Source of the DNA: Candidula unifasciata
Lineage: Eukaryota; Mollusca; Gastropoda; Stylommatophora; Geomitridae
DNA: 64,000 nucleotides
Direction of reading: 5' to 3'
NCBI GenBank assembly: GCA_905116865.2
Contig: CAJHNH020002491.1
Location: 184,642-248,641, forward strand
How positions within the stretch are numbered: position 1 is the first letter of the stretch; the number at the start of each line of letters is the position of its first letter. Below are positions 12,142 through 22,749 of this stretch, in pieces. Made by a program: the position numbers and the translations under genes. The notes under the pieces are model-generated. The model had not been told where the DNA came from. It searched no databases and worked only from the letters and a program-made list of their open reading frames with translations.

Positions 12142-15100
12142 CATTACTACTACACGTTAATATGTGTATGTACATTAAACACCCCCCCCCCACCCTTTTT
12201 CTTTCAGCCCTCCCCCCCCCCCCACACACACACACAGACTCAAGGGATCTGAGCCTTTCCAGTGTTTTCTTTGTGTCACCAACCCTGACTCCTCCTCGTT
12301 CTGCTGCTACTAATATGCAGGTTCATGTATGTCCAGTGAACTCCTGTTGTTTTTGTCTGTATCTCAACACATCTGTTATTTCAGCAACCCGGAAGCTCAT
12401 GTTACCGGGGTATGCCTCACAAAAGTCCCAGGGAGAAGTTTGTCCTGCAAGGGAAACTCCTGGCGCTGTGTGACACAGAGACTAATGGTGGAGGTTGGGT
12501 AATCATACAGGTGACATGTTAACGATTTTATTTCAAACAGGCAGTTAGATTTGTATCCTATTACGTGATCAATTTTTGCTATGACTATATTCCAGCAGCG
12601 GCGTCCGTGGCTAAGGCGTTGCGAGTCCGACTCGTAAGCCAGCATACCGCGATCGAAACCCACTGCAGGCTGCGTGGATTTTTGTCGTGGTATGGGGACG
12701 TCGCAGGTTGACCCAGCCTAAAATGGGTACCAGGATGGGCTGTCCTGGGAAAGTAAAGACAGCCGGCGTAATGCTGACCACATTACCCACAGAGTGCTGA
12801 TGGTCTGTAAAAATATGGGACGCTCTGCCCATATGCCCGATGCGCCGAAAGGCGTGAAAAGGGAACTTTACTTTTTTTTTTACTTTTATATTCCAGCATT
12901 TTATAAAAAAAAGGACACTTTGTGCAATAAATCCATCTCATTGTAGGTAAGGGGACGAATTCTCGCATGCTACATAGAGCCAGTTTTAACATAAGGTTGT
13001 GAATCCTGGACAATTAACAGACCAAAACGATATCTTGAGGCCTATGAGATGTGGTTTTATAGAAGAATCCTTAGAATTCCTCGGACAGCTAAGAAAAGCA
13101 ACCCAGATGTTTTGAAAGGGTGGAGTGCTCGAAGACAACTTATCACGAACATGAAAAAGATACAGTCATCATTCTTTGGTCACGTAATGAAAAGAGGTAG
13201 AATGGAACACGTTGTGACCACTGAAAACATTTGTGGAAAGAGAGACAGATGAAGATATCGTGAAAAGATTCTTGGCAGTCTTTTGTCATTGTTTAGAGGG
13301 GTGTCAACATACGAACTGATACACGCAGTGGCGGATCGCAGATGAAGAGGCATGATCGCCCACGCCATTCGGCAAGGCAGTTGGTGAGGATGACAGAATG
13401 GTGATCCGGGGTTTCTCTAGCATGGACACTCACTCTTGGGGGTTAGATTTCAAACAGTCAGTGGCTTCTATCGACCCCGATAGGGGTTTCCAATTTTGTG
13501 TAAATTATATTATTCTAAGAACAATGTTGTTGTCTGAACTATTCTGTTGTCTGAACTATTCTGTTGTCTGAACTATTCTGTTGTCTGAACTATTCTGTTG
13601 TCTGAACTATTCTGTTGTCTGAACTATTCTGTTGTCTGAACTATTCTGTTGTCTGAACTATTCTGTTGTCTGAACTATTCTGTTGTCTGAACTATTCTGT
13701 TGTCTGAACTATTCTGTTGTCTGAACTATTCTGTTGTCTGAACTATTCTGTTGTCTGAACTATTCTGTTGTCTGAACTATGTTAGTGTAATGACTATAAA
13801 CCCTATGATGATCCTGTTTTATATGCATTCTATATTTTATTCTCTTTTTTTTTCGATGGTCGTCTGATGCCTTGTCTCCATTCCCTCCCTTAGAGACGTG
13901 TGCGAGGAGATGAAGACTTCTATAGAGGCTGGGATGATTACAAGAGAGGGTTTGGAACCCCAGACACCGACTTCTGGATGGGAAATGACATCATTCATGA
14001 CCTCACCTCACAGGTAACTCCAGCTCCCATAATCCTGTTTTTTTCGTTGCAATTTTTAAAACTAAACTGAGCTGCCAGTGACAGTTGACCCGGTCATGAA
14101 AGTTTGAAGACACCAGGTGTTTAGATATTGCAGTTCTACTGTACACAGGTACAGGGCAATTAGATTCAAATTGAAAAATTATTGGTCGAACAAAAACAAA
14201 AACTCATACAAAGGATATGCGCTTGCGATAGATCCCGTGAATTGTTTTAGCTCTTTAATACATCTATTGATATATTGTGTGTTGGCTCCATTGCAGCTTA
14301 AGGGGTAGTGAAATTGTTATAAAATTCGGTGGTCGACAATTACCAGGAGTTTTTGTGACTTCCCTGTCCAGTGTGCTTCTGTAATTCCTAAAATATGTAC
14401 CTTGTGAAGATGAATCTCACGAAAAACTTTTCCCCTTTTACCAACATGGTACAGTGCCCTAACATTCCAACATCCAACACTAAAGGTGTTGTGAGGAGAA
14501 AGAAGGTTCACAGTCGGGTATTTGAGTTTCTTTCGGTTTTGATCTCGAACTTTCTTTTGTTAGTTGTCTGGCTCGTTACTTGATGCTGTTTCCGCAGGAA
14601 GGTTTTTTTTTTTTTTTTTGCGGTATTGTGTTGTCAGCCCCTTGCCACTACCCAATCTGGAGGACTAAGACACCATTCGTCTGTAGTCTTGTCTATCAAT
14701 GGTTGAACATTCCAGGGGTAGAAGTCTATCACCTGCATAGTTTTGAAAATCATCAGAGCACACGACAATGCTCAAGCACCATGGGGTGGACATAAATATA
14801 ATTCAATAAAACCTCGTCACATTGAAACAAGAACACGAAAGAAAACTAACCACCTGTGAGATGAGATGTTTGAGAACGGCTGTGAATAAAACCAGAAGAG
14901 AACAAGTGAGAAACGATGTGATCACAAGAACTGTCGGAACAACATTTATGGGCAAATTTTTTGAGAAGCAAAGAATGAAATGGTTTGACCATCTAATGAG
15001 AATAAAACCCACGATGCCAGGAGCAGGAGCATACAACCCGAAAATCGAAACATCAAGAAGCAGGGGAAGACCGAGAAGAATATGGATTGAAGGAGTCACT

Positions 15101-16048
15101 GACACATTACGACTGCATAACATCACGGTATATCAAGCGACTGAGCGTGCCCTTGCTCGGCTGCCGATCGTCTGATGAACTGCGACGCATAATGGCATAA
15201 GCAGATATTGACAAAAGAAAGAAAACCTCGTCAACAGAATTTCCAATGAACCATAAAAACAAGGATTCCTGCTATATCGGGAAGTACTACTTGTAATAAT
15301 GCACGTACATCCCTGCTGGGACCAACATTATTTTTTTATTAACCAAGTGTTAATCTTTAGCGAGTTTGTGTTCATGAGTTTTAACTCTAATATATCTCAA
15401 TCAATATGAAATGTATACATGCACAATTTAAATGATAAAGTCTACATATGACTGGGATCGAGGATACTTGGCTCCTTAAATATTTAGGTTTATTTATTTT
15501 TTAAGGGGGAGGGGGCCTCTCAAAGTTCCTAAGCCCCAAGGTTCCAGTGCCACTGCTCAACAGCCGTATCTGATATGGGACTGCATTACCTTTCCCCCGC
15601 TCTAGGCTGTGTCGACTTCGTGCATGAACTAATGAAACTAATTCCCCGTTATTTACCATGTATCCTGTGATAATTTCAGGGCTACAACGAACTCCGTATA
15701 GACTTTGTCCATAATGAGACCAAGTACTTTGCTCAGTACACCAACTTCACTGTGGCCGATGAGTCATCTGGATACCTAATCACGATTGGTGGATTTTCCG
15801 GGAATGTCTTCGACAGCATGGACAATCAAAATGGCTATAAATTTAGCACTTTTGACAGGGATAATGACATCAAAATCACAAACTGCGCCGTGGAGTATCA
15901 AGGGGCTTGGTGGTACAAAGCTTGTTACCACTCTAATTTGAACGGTGTCTGGGCAGACACAGACTTGACGGGTATTTCTTGGTTTGATAATAAAACAGAT
16001 TACAGGACCAATCTGTCGTTTACAGAAATGAAGATCAGGTATATTTAG
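6336..16048 (+). CDS. FREP-like gene A (Ig-like + coiled coil + fibrinogen domain), probably frameshifted
   Basis: Six exons: 6336-6432, 7851-8211, 10472-10665, 12385-12510, 13894-14013 and 15680-16048. The layout (signal peptide, Ig-like domain, coiled coil, three-exon fibrinogen domain) matches genes B and C, and all intron phases agree. The product family acts as secreted lectin-like recognition proteins in snails; the immune role here is inferred. Two lesions stand out. The signal exon lacks one base compared with gene B, so the usual ATG at 6373 meets TAG at 6406. The Ig exon has one extra base at about 7868, which brings a TGA soon after. An upstream ATG (6336) and an alternative acceptor AG (7865-7866) could together restore the frame. 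The last four exons are intact. It may be a recent pseudogene, a gene with altered start and splice usage, or an assembly error. A second copy of its last exon lies at 20966. Confidence 0.7.
6480..7346. repeat. CTA/ACT trinucleotide repeat tract in gene A intron 1
   Basis: Mostly (ACT)n with CTG interruptions. At about 6859-6980 a 39-bp higher-order unit (with ACAGATCTGCTGCTGCTACT) is repeated three to four times. Threonine/leucine/valine frames here are artefacts. Confidence 0.93.
7563..7785. repeat. Second CTA/ACT tract, just upstream of the Ig exon
   Basis: Imperfect (CTA)n ending about 65 bp before the Ig exon acceptor of gene A. Genes B and C carry similar tracts upstream of their Ig exons. 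Confidence 0.9.
7851..8211 (+). CDS. Gene A exon 2: Ig-like domain (one-base insertion)
   Basis: The acceptor is CCCTCCACAG at 7841-7850 and the donor GTAATT begins at 8212. From about 7869 the frame encodes an Ig-like domain with DDIYCGHLRCVAN, NVRFLRDVDC and [10 protein letters not shown]. Four cysteines match genes B and C, with the last in a DxxCxYxxxxC-like setting typical of Ig folds. The exon is 361 nt against 360 in the paralogues. The extra A at about 7868 shifts the frame if the first AG is used. The AG at 7865-7866 would restore it at the cost of about six residues. Confidence 0.7.
8212..8899 (+). other. Gene A intron 2, first part: nothing recognised
   Basis: Intron sequence with poly-T runs. 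If the intron were retained, translation would stop two codons past the donor (GGT AAT TAG). Confidence 0.5.
8900..9092. mobile_element. hAT-like non-autonomous transposon (193 bp)
   Basis: Terminal inverted repeats CAGTGGTTCTAAACC and (right end) GGTTGAGAACCGCTG, flanked by 8-bp near-identical direct repeats TATTAAGA and TATTAAAA. The 8-bp target duplication and the CAGNGGTTCT end fit the hAT superfamily. Related copies lie at 44845-45069 and 51373-51869. Confidence 0.75.
9093..10471 (+). other. Gene A intron 2, remainder
   Basis: No recognisable ORF. There are poly-C runs near 9611 and 9684. The last ~130 bp (about 10340-10471) is shared, inverted, with 25205-25350. Confidence 0.5.
10472..10665 (+). 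CDS. Gene A exon 3: coiled coil
   Basis: The acceptor TTCTTGCAG ends at 10471 and the donor GTACGG starts at 10666. The 65-residue segment starts ATILYSLFKIATQLKEFSEE. It contains heptad-like LKNDNEALKNDNAVLK with leucines at regular spacing, and ends LNSTLDKDQ. This links the Ig-like and fibrinogen domains and probably drives oligomerisation. The FSEET-type insertion groups it with gene D rather than B and C. Its flexible-length KxDNE heptads are fewer than in gene B. Confidence 0.8.
11200..11540 (+). mobile_element. LINE tail relic in gene A intron 3
   Basis: Broken frames match a LINE C-terminal tail also seen at 28150-28580 and 62640-63090. The shared pieces are GRLANKQH, an HEDT-like motif, and a final ARDPVYYRFALMAATFCEAP-like end. 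Confidence 0.6.
11596..11770 (-). mobile_element. tRNA-derived SINE, minus strand
   Basis: On the minus strand a tRNA-like head is seen, with a GCTGCTATTGCTCAATGACT box A region and GGGTTTGAATCT as box B. This is Pol III promoter architecture without an intact tRNA fold. Confidence 0.5.
11985..12152. repeat. ATT microsatellite
   Basis: (ATT)n of about 160 bp in gene A intron 3. Confidence 0.95.
12385..12510 (+). CDS. Gene A exon 4: fibrinogen domain, part 1
   Basis: The 126-nt, phase 0-0 exon follows ATTTCAG and precedes GTGACA. It encodes the start of the FReD domain, with [14 protein letters not shown] and the family hallmark LCDTETNGGGWVIIQ. Its two cysteines form the N-terminal FReD pair. 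Confidence 0.9.
12599..12890 (+). mobile_element. tRNA-derived SINE
   Basis: The head CGTGGCTAAGGCGTTGCGAG and CGCGATCGAAACCC resembles Pol III boxes A and B. It is followed by the SINE body with GACCCAGCCTAAAATGGGTA and GGGAAAGTAAAG, then a T/A-rich end. It sits in gene A intron 4. Confidence 0.7.
13030..13400 (+). mobile_element. LINE tail relic
   Basis: Encodes FYRRILRIPRTAKKSN, SSFFGHVMKRGRMEHVVTT and HAIRQG, the usual end of a LINE ORF2. The same tail appears at 33545-34000 (split) and at 39500-39690 on the minus strand. Confidence 0.75.
13530..13780. repeat. 17-bp satellite, about 15 copies
   Basis: The unit TTGTCTGAACTATTCTG is repeated almost perfectly. It lies about 110 bp upstream of the exon 5 acceptor of gene A. 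Confidence 0.95.
13894..14013 (+). CDS. Gene A exon 5: fibrinogen domain, part 2
   Basis: The 120-nt, phase 0-0 exon lies between CCTTAG and GTAACT. It encodes [20 protein letters not shown] followed by [20 protein letters not shown], matching the FReD pattern DFxRxWxxYKxGFG...FWxGNxxIHxLT. Confidence 0.92.
14317..14511 (-). mobile_element. LINE endonuclease N-terminal relic
   Basis: The minus-strand frame has CWNVRALYHVGKRGK and HKVHILGITEAHWTGKSQ, the start of an apurinic-like LINE endonuclease (conserved WN and E). It is inside the segment duplicated at 19630-19900. Confidence 0.7.
14822..15180 (+). mobile_element. LINE tail relic (duplicated copy 1)
   Basis: The frame from 14822 contains KQRMKWFDHLMRIKPTMPGA and RGRPRRIWIEGVTDTLR, a LINE ORF2 ending. 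A sister copy lies at 20127-20500, so the insertion predates the segmental duplication. Confidence 0.75.
15680..16048 (+). CDS. Gene A exon 6: fibrinogen domain, part 3 and stop
   Basis: The acceptor is ATTTCAG and the stop TAG is at 16046-16048. It encodes [19 protein letters not shown], the calcium-site motif [29 protein letters not shown] (the C-terminal cysteine pair around GAWWY) and TEMKIRYI. All FReD landmarks are intact. No AATAAA is visible within the first ~190 nt after the stop. Confidence 0.92.
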   Translation, partial: GYNELRIDFVHNETKYFAQYTNFTVADESSGYLITIGGFSGNVFDSMDNQNGYKFSTFDRDNDIKITNCAVEYQGAWWYKACYHSNLNGVWADTDLTGISWFDNKTDYRTNLSFTEMKIRYI

Positions 16049-16783
16049 AGGAGAAAAGGCACTCTAAGGAGCACTACTAACAGTCTGTGTCTAATTTTGA
16101 CTGAACATTTTCGTACTGCTCGGTATGTATATTTTGCGCCATGTATATTCGACTTCACTTAGAACGTTTCAGACTATCTGGGCAGATACCATCACTCCCA
16201 GCTGTTGCGCTTTAATAACCACCATTTTGCCTGCTTCTAAAAATAAATCTAGACTTGCCTGAAGCTCCTTCTCAGTCTCATGTAAATCAGCTGGTAGAGG
16301 TAGGTCTGAACAGTTTAGAAACCTTTGACTTTCAGTTTGTATTTCTGCTACTATAGTCATCTTTATATTATTTGACTTTAGATGCACATTTTGGAGTAAC
16401 ACATTTCCTTTCAGTTTCTTGGCTAACTAATCTAAACACTGTTTTGATGTCCTGCTTATTCGCTGCTTCCTCTGCTTCTGTTACTAGATTTTCTTTTTAA
16501 GAACACTTATCTGTATGTTACCATGCAATATTTATTCGGGCATATGCTGTAGTAAGTCTTTATTTCAGTGTAGGAATATGCCGTTGTCCCTTTGTCTTCT
16601 AATTTCTTTCCCTTATGCAATTTATTTTCCACGCATTGTTTCGGAAATTCACTCCGTTCCGTGACCGCCTGTATCGTTTGTATGATAGAGTAGGTGATTG
16701 ACTCAGTTTTCTACGTTAGAATGCGATCACATTTGAAAAAAAAAAAAAAGAATTGGACCTGTCCGTATCAACTAGCTATGCCC

Positions 16784-16900
16784 CGCTCGCTAGTGCAGTT
16801 GGTTAAAACCCTGTGCGCGGCGACTGGGTGACGAACTCCTTGTGGTCCGGGTTCACACCAGGTTGTAAGCAGAAAAGCAACATTTCTCCCAGATTAACAG
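16784..16900 (+). mobile_element. tRNA-derived SINE head
   Basis: TCGCTAGTGCAGTTGGTTAA and GGTCCGGGTTCACACC resemble Pol III boxes A and B. Confidence 0.45.
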
Positions 16901-17339
16901 TATCTTTCATAGAATCAAGACCGAAGGGTTGCAATTTCCATAGAACCGAGCCAAAAAGTTTACAACTCATGGTTTCTGGGTACTTTTTTTTTTAAAAATC
17001 AACTAGCTACGGAGATGCTAACGAAGCCATGTGAAACAAAGTGTAAGCACATCAATAATTGCCTTGCCAGAAAGCAGATATGAAACGAGCAAACGAAGTA
17101 ATTACTAATTGTCTACAGCGAAAATAAAATTCCTCCAGTGAGTATCTGAGTTAATTGTGTGCCTGTCTGACTGATTAAGGATTGTAGCCAGCTAGGAGTA
17201 AACGGCCTTGAGCGAAATTAAATAATTACGAGGTAATAGATTCAATTTGTGTCCAGACAAAGGGAAACATCCCTTACAGACAAATTGTCTCCCGACGTGT
17301 TTGACACGTTTGGTAATTTGATTGTTGCCTATTCTTTAG

Positions 17340-17948
17340 TTGATTGCAAATAAACGGTTAAAACAGCGAGCAGAACGAACAGTCAAAGAAGCCAACGGCG
17401 CCTTCTCCATGACAACCAGCAGCATGACGATGGAGGTGATGGCAGTGACGCAAGCGTTTGCCTGGCTTGAAACACAAAAATACACTCTCGTATGTATAGT
17501 CAGTGATTCAATGAGTATGATCCGGAGGGTTCAGGAAGGTTTAGTGCGAAGACAATGGCTTGAATCATTACAGAAGTCCACTGCGCGTGGAGTCACCTTT
17601 ATTTTTGTTCCAGGACACGCAGGCGTCGATGGGAATGAAAGAGCTGACAGGTTGGCTGGATCCGCTATCACTACCGACGGTCAGCCTATGAATCATGCTG
17701 ATATTCTCAATGCCCTCAGAGAAATGGGAAGAATAGAGGACTTTGATGGCAGTGAATCCACATCCTGCCAGAATGGCAGACTTGGGAATTAAGATCGGCA
17801 CAGCAAAAAACGAGACGCACACCAGACACGCCAGAAGACTTGTTAATCAACATAGAACTGGTACTATTAGCCATCACACGCTGGGGATTATACTGAGGGT
17901 AGGATCTGAGCACCTATGGACATGTCCGGAGTGCAATGATGATAACCC

Positions 17949-18002
<54 letters not shown>
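17340..18002 (+). mobile_element. LINE RNase H relic with (AACT)n tail
   Basis: The frame 17340-17792 holds an RNase H fold segment: EVMAVTQAFAWLE (Glu), VCIVSDSMSMIRRVQ (catalytic Asp) and FVPGHAGVDGNERADRLAG. The ending continues in another frame with HTRHARRLVNQHRTG. The element ends in about 13 AACT units (17951-18001), which look like a LINE 3' tail. A decayed relative lies at 28880-29350. Confidence 0.75.
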
Positions 18003-18689
18003 GTGTCAGATTGTCCAGACAGACATCAATTATAGGATCTCAATTGACTCTGGAATTCAAGTCGAAAACGTACGATTTTTGGGAAGGACAGCTGCGTTTA
18101 CATGGATACACTACAAAGCAACGGGGAAGCCTATTTAACAACTTGCAACCAATGCAGAGGAACAGTTGGCAAGACATCTGTTCTAGTGTAGTTTTGGGCA
18201 CTGTAAGCGGCTAGTCGTGGCTCGACGGTAGACATGACAATGAATGATGTAATTCAAGTTAGCTGAACGGCATATGGCGTTATGGTTGCCAAGCGGAGGA
18301 ATGAACTATGGAAGGACAGCTAGCTAAAAACAACGCAGACCAAACGTCATTAACGCCATAAAGCCATGATTGAGGAGGGTTGCATGAGGAAGAGACACTC
18401 ACGATTTTACATAGATTGTATTACAGGTTTAGCGGGGAAGGAGCCTATTTTATTATATTGAGTGTTATTGCATATTGGTAGTGTACACTACGGTAAAGTA
18501 AAAGTATGCGGCTGACGCAAACATGAGAGTGCCGATTTCTACATTATTTAAATTGTACGTGTTATTGTCAACGTTTTATTATTCAAAGAAGCACACTACG
18601 TAAGTTGTATCCACATAATTTCATAATAGATGAATAAAAGACAATTTTACTAAAACGATCACTTCAGATGCCTTTAAGATCGACTTGAC

Positions 18690-18690
<1 letters not shown>
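18003..18690. other. Intergenic, nothing recognised
   Basis: No family-like ORF and no tandem structure noted. Confidence 0.4.

Positions 18691-18691
<1 letters not shown>

Positions 18692-18759
<68 letters not shown>
18692..18759. repeat. GA microsatellite
   Basis: Pure (GA)n of about 67 bp. Confidence 0.97.
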
Positions 18760-18761
<2 letters not shown>

Positions 18762-18929
18762 GACACCTAAGAGGTAATACTGTTAAGTGGGCAGAACATA
18801 ATATAGGGTACTCATGGCAAAATAGGCATGATCGGATGGACCTGCAATCATTCTGGCAGACATTGCCACAATCCTTATATCTCCTCCCCTGCTGAGTATA
18901 CTGCTTCAAAAACATGTATCAAACACAAT

Positions 18930-19900
18930 TCTTGACTCTTCTTGTAAAATGTTGAATCTGGTATGGAGTTCTATCCTAAATTGCTTTCTGATTGAGCATC
19001 CTGCTTTTTTACTAAATCATACTGTTGCTGCTTTCCATCTCATAGTTTACCTTTCCTTAATGGTAACTTGAGTTGTCCCTGTGGTCACTTCATATACTAC
19101 TCGATCTACGAACTTTTATATCTTGCAGTTAATTTATCCATGTTCAGTTTATGATAAAATTGTAGGTCTGGATTTCTGTCTGTCAATCACAAGATCTCCA
19201 TGTGATGCCAGGCATTTTTCTTATGAAGAAAGAGCGTTCCTCCAGTTATAAATCATCTGATTTGCAAAAATCGCATAACCTCTTCGTGTTGTTGGTCATT
19301 TTTAATGTCATTTGCTTTCCTATTTTTTTAATTTCCTTCCTGTGTTGTCCTTTCCTAATAGTGCAATAAAGTCTCCATGGTTCCTAAACACATCATGTTT
19401 TGAATTGCCTTCTATTCCTGCTGGCAAACGTTCTTAGAAGGTGTCTTTTGTCTCCTCGTCTGTATCTTTTGTTGGTGCATGGTAAACTAAGACACACATT
19501 TGTGCTAGTCTTGAATCCTGCTAACTAATCTTTTACCTACTGGTTTCCATACTAAGAGCGTGTTCTTAAGAACCTAATTAACTGTTAATGCGACTCTTTC
19601 AGTATAGTGTTTATCAGCTCAACTTGACCATATAATGCTATCACCTGTAATGGGCTTTCATGTTCCTGCCCCTATCCAGTGTGCTTCTTTAATTCCTAAA
19701 ATATGTACCTTGTGTAGTTGCAGCTCACAAATAACTTTTCCCCTTTTTACCTATATGGTACAATGCTCCAACATTCCAAAATCCAGCTCTAAAGGTGTTG
19801 TGGGGAGAAAGAAGATTCATATTGAGGCTATTTACTTTCTTTCGGCTTTAATCCCCAACTTTCTTTCGGTAATTGTCTGGCCAGTTACCTGATGCTGTTT
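18930..19900 (-). mobile_element. LINE endonuclease-domain relic
   Basis: On the minus strand, broken frames show endonuclease features: a start like RTLYHVGKRGK and KVHILGIKEAHW (near 19640-19750), then fragments like DFCKSDDLYNWRNA and ASHGDLVIDRQKSR nearer 19190-19260. It is a decayed non-LTR retrotransposon, overlapping the left end of the duplicated segment. Confidence 0.65.
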
Positions 19901-20126
19901 CCGTAGAAATGTTGTTTCTTTCTTTCGGTATTGTGTTGTCAGTCCCTTCAAAATACCCAACCTGGAGGACTGGGGCACCATTCTTCTTTAGTCTTGTCTA
20001 TCAATGGTTGAACATCCCAGGGGTAGAAGTCTCCCGCCGGCATAGTTTTGAAAATCATCAGAGCACACGACAATGCTCAAGTATCATGCGGTGGACATAA
20101 ATATACTTGAATAAAACCTCGTCACA

Positions 20127-20500
20127 TTGAAACAAGAACACAAAAGGAAACTAACCAACTGTGAGATGAGATGTTTGAGAATGGCTGTAAATAAAACCAG
20201 AAAAGGTCAAGTGAGGAACAACGTGAGCACAACAACTGTTGGAACAACATCCATCGTTAAATTTATTGCGAAACGAAGAATGAAATGGTTTGGTCATATA
20301 ATAAGAATGAAACCAACGATGCCAGCAGCAAGAGCGTACAACCTGAAAATCAAAACATCAAGAGGCAGGAGAAGAGCGAGAAGAAATGGATTGAAGGAGT
20401 CACTGACACATTGAGACTGTATATCATCATGGCATATCAAGCGACTGAGCGTGTCCTGGCTCGGCTGTCATCGTCTGATGAACTGCGACGCCTAGCGGCA
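20127..20500 (+). mobile_element. LINE tail relic (duplicated copy 2)
   Basis: KRRMKWFGHIIRMKPTMPAA and EGVTDTLRLYIIMAYQATER match the tail at 14822-15180, with frame shifts. Confidence 0.75.
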
Positions 20501-20965
20501 TAAGCAGGTATTGACACACACACAAAAAGAAAACCTCGTCAACAGGATTTCCAATGGACCGTAAAATCAAGAATTCATGGTAATAGGCGACTAATATGAG
20601 TAAAAATACATGTAGATCGCTGCTGAGAACAAAACTGTGTTTATCTTAACCAAGTGTTAAACTTTAGCAAGTTTGTGTTAATGATTTTTTCACTGTAATA
20701 TATCTCAGACATTATTATATGTATACACACAACTTAAGAGATAAAATCTACATATGATTGGGGTAAGGGACACTAAGCTCCGGAAACATTTAGTTTATAA
20801 TTGGGGAGAAGGCTCTTAAAGTCTCGAATCCTCAATGTTTAACCGCCACAGCTGAAAGACCCCTGAGTGCATTACCTTAAATCCGTTTTAGGCTGGTACC
20901 ACTTGGTGTAGGAACCAGTGAAACTAATTTCCCGTAATTGTCTATATATTCTGTGATATTTTCAG

Positions 20966-21334
20966 GGCTACAACGAACTCCGTATAGACTTCGTCCACAA
21001 TGAAACATAATATTTTGCTCAGTACACCAACTTCACTGTGGCCGATGAGTTATCTGGATACCTTATCACGATTGGTGGATTTGCCGGAAATGTCTTCGAC
21101 AGTATGAACCATCAAAATGGCTACAAATTCAGCACTTTTGACAGGGACAATGACAGAATAGACTCCAGTTGTGCCGTTATGTACCACAGGGCTTGGTGGT
21201 ACAATGCTTGCTACCAAGCCAATTTGAACGGAAACTGGGCAGATCCAAGCTTGACGGGTATTTCTTGGTATGATAATAAAACAGATTACTGGACCAATCT
21301 GTCATTTACAGAGATGAAGATCAGATATATTTAG
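20966..21334 (+). pseudogene. Duplicate fibrinogen terminal exon (A') with premature stop
   Basis: A complete copy of gene A exon 6, with the same acceptor (TTTTCAG) and length (369 nt). Codon 15 is TAA (21008-21010) where gene A has AAG, right after [14 protein letters not shown]. The rest is open and well conserved: FSTFDRDND, a conserved C-terminal cysteine pair, GISWYDNKTDYW and TEMKIRYI. AATAAA lies at 21453-21458. It could be a dead exon, or an alternative last exon giving a truncated protein. It has no companion exons 1-5 between 16048 and 20966. Confidence 0.85.
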
Positions 21335-21452
21335 TGGGAGAAATGACCTAACATGACTACTACTAAACGCCTGTGTCCATTTCCAATGTTTACGGAACAT
21401 TTTCGTTCTGCTCGGTTTGTAAATTTTTTCAATGTATATGTGATTTCAATCA

Positions 21453-21458
21453 AATAAA
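21453..21458 (+). terminator. Poly(A) signal after exon A'
   Basis: AATAAA 118 bp after the A' stop. The gene A copy diverges just before this point and lacks the hexamer there. Confidence 0.5.
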
Positions 21459-21479
21459 AAAATATGTTATTATACATAG

Positions 21480-22400
21480 AGTCAAACCTTGTCCCAAATA
21501 ATTGAAAGTTACGGAAAAATCAAGAGTTCATGTTTAAAAATCGTGCTAAACGGGACCTACTAATAATACATCCGCGCTGGGACCAAAGTATCTTCATATA
21601 AACCGAAAGTTTATCATAAGCAAGTACGTGTTAAAGAGGTTTTCTCTTATATAATGTGTGTGTGTGTGTTGTAATGTTGAAGTTGTGTGCAGTAACATTG
21701 TCAGCCTTCCTTAATGTTACTTAAGTCACTTTAAAATATCTCGCTGCTGTGGCAAAGGGTCTCTTAACATGCCAGTCAATGGACTGGATTAGAGAAGTCG
21801 TCTTAGAGAGCGGAAACATCTGTGTCATGAAATCCAATTCATTCATCCCCTCGTTCATCAAGTCCCAGCCTGGGAAAAAGGGGTTAGCATAAGTATTGAA
21901 GAAAATCAAGACAGGACACTGCACATTCGTCAATTTACGACAAAGTGGCGCGGAACACACATCGATCCCCTGGGAAAAAAATCCAAAAGGACGCTGACCA
22001 CGCGAGACCTCTGAATGATCTTGCCACTCTGCACGGAACATACCTGTCTCAACATGATCTGTGAGTTGCTTACAAATACAACGTTTATGTGTTCAGTCGG
22101 TTCTTAAGAAAGCTGAAGGCTGCAATTGCCGCCTCCACCTGACTGCCTTCAGAAATGTCCAATACTATAGGTAATAAAATATTGCGAAACTTGATGGCGC
22201 TGGTAATTTATTGTAAATAAACTAAATGTGTAAATTTAATTTTTTTTAATAAGAATATTGTGGATAGAGACTAAGACAATTTTTTTTTTAAATTACCCTA
22301 TTGCTTGTTGTCGACATTCTAGTACATCGATACCAGTCACTTGTGCTCTGTTCTCCGTGCTCCCTGAATCTTTAAACAAAAATGATTTCCCCTGATTTAA
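21480..22400. other. Intergenic, nothing recognised
   Basis: A minus-strand frame at 21721-22041 has no recognisable domain. Confidence 0.4.
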
Positions 22401-22489
22401 CCCACTCTAAGTAAGCGGTATAATGCCGACATTAAAATGGATTAGTTCAGTGTAAGTATAGGAAATATTTTCACCCGTTTAGGTATATA

Positions 22490-22735
22490 AGGCATATAGG
22501 GTAAGCCCTATATTTTATCGACCAGTCGGCACTTAGTGAATGGTGGGTTCAGAATCACAAAGGCCGCCTTTTCACTCTGAAATTTTACCTGATTCCTATT
22601 TACGGCTGGGACGAACTGGGAGCCAAAGTCATCTTTGAAAACAAAAAGTCCTGCTTCGCCATTACTCAAACCCACGACATTCCGATCCGCAGACGAACGT
22701 CTAGCTGCTAAACTATAGCCGCTCCCTTAGGGCGG
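22490..22735 (-). mobile_element. tRNA-derived SINE, minus strand
   Basis: The minus strand has AGCGGCTATAGTTTAGCAGC and GAATGTCGTGGGTTTGAGT, which resemble Pol III boxes. Confidence 0.5.
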
Positions 22736-22749
22736 TCTGCAGTCTAGAT

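Larger units (their letters stand above)
19650..21440 (+). repeat. Segmental duplication of 14330-16120
   Basis: About 1.8 kb carrying the LINE endonuclease head, spacer, LINE tail and last FReD exon, in the same order and orientation as 14330-16120. Both edges break abruptly. The LINE part extends further left in this copy. Confidence 0.85.

Noticed and set aside
16169..16402. 77-residue minus-strand ORF after gene A
   Set aside because: No family recognised and no splice or paralogue support.
20966..21334. Independent fifth fibrinogen gene
   Set aside because: Only the last exon is present, inside a segmental duplication, with a stop at codon 15.
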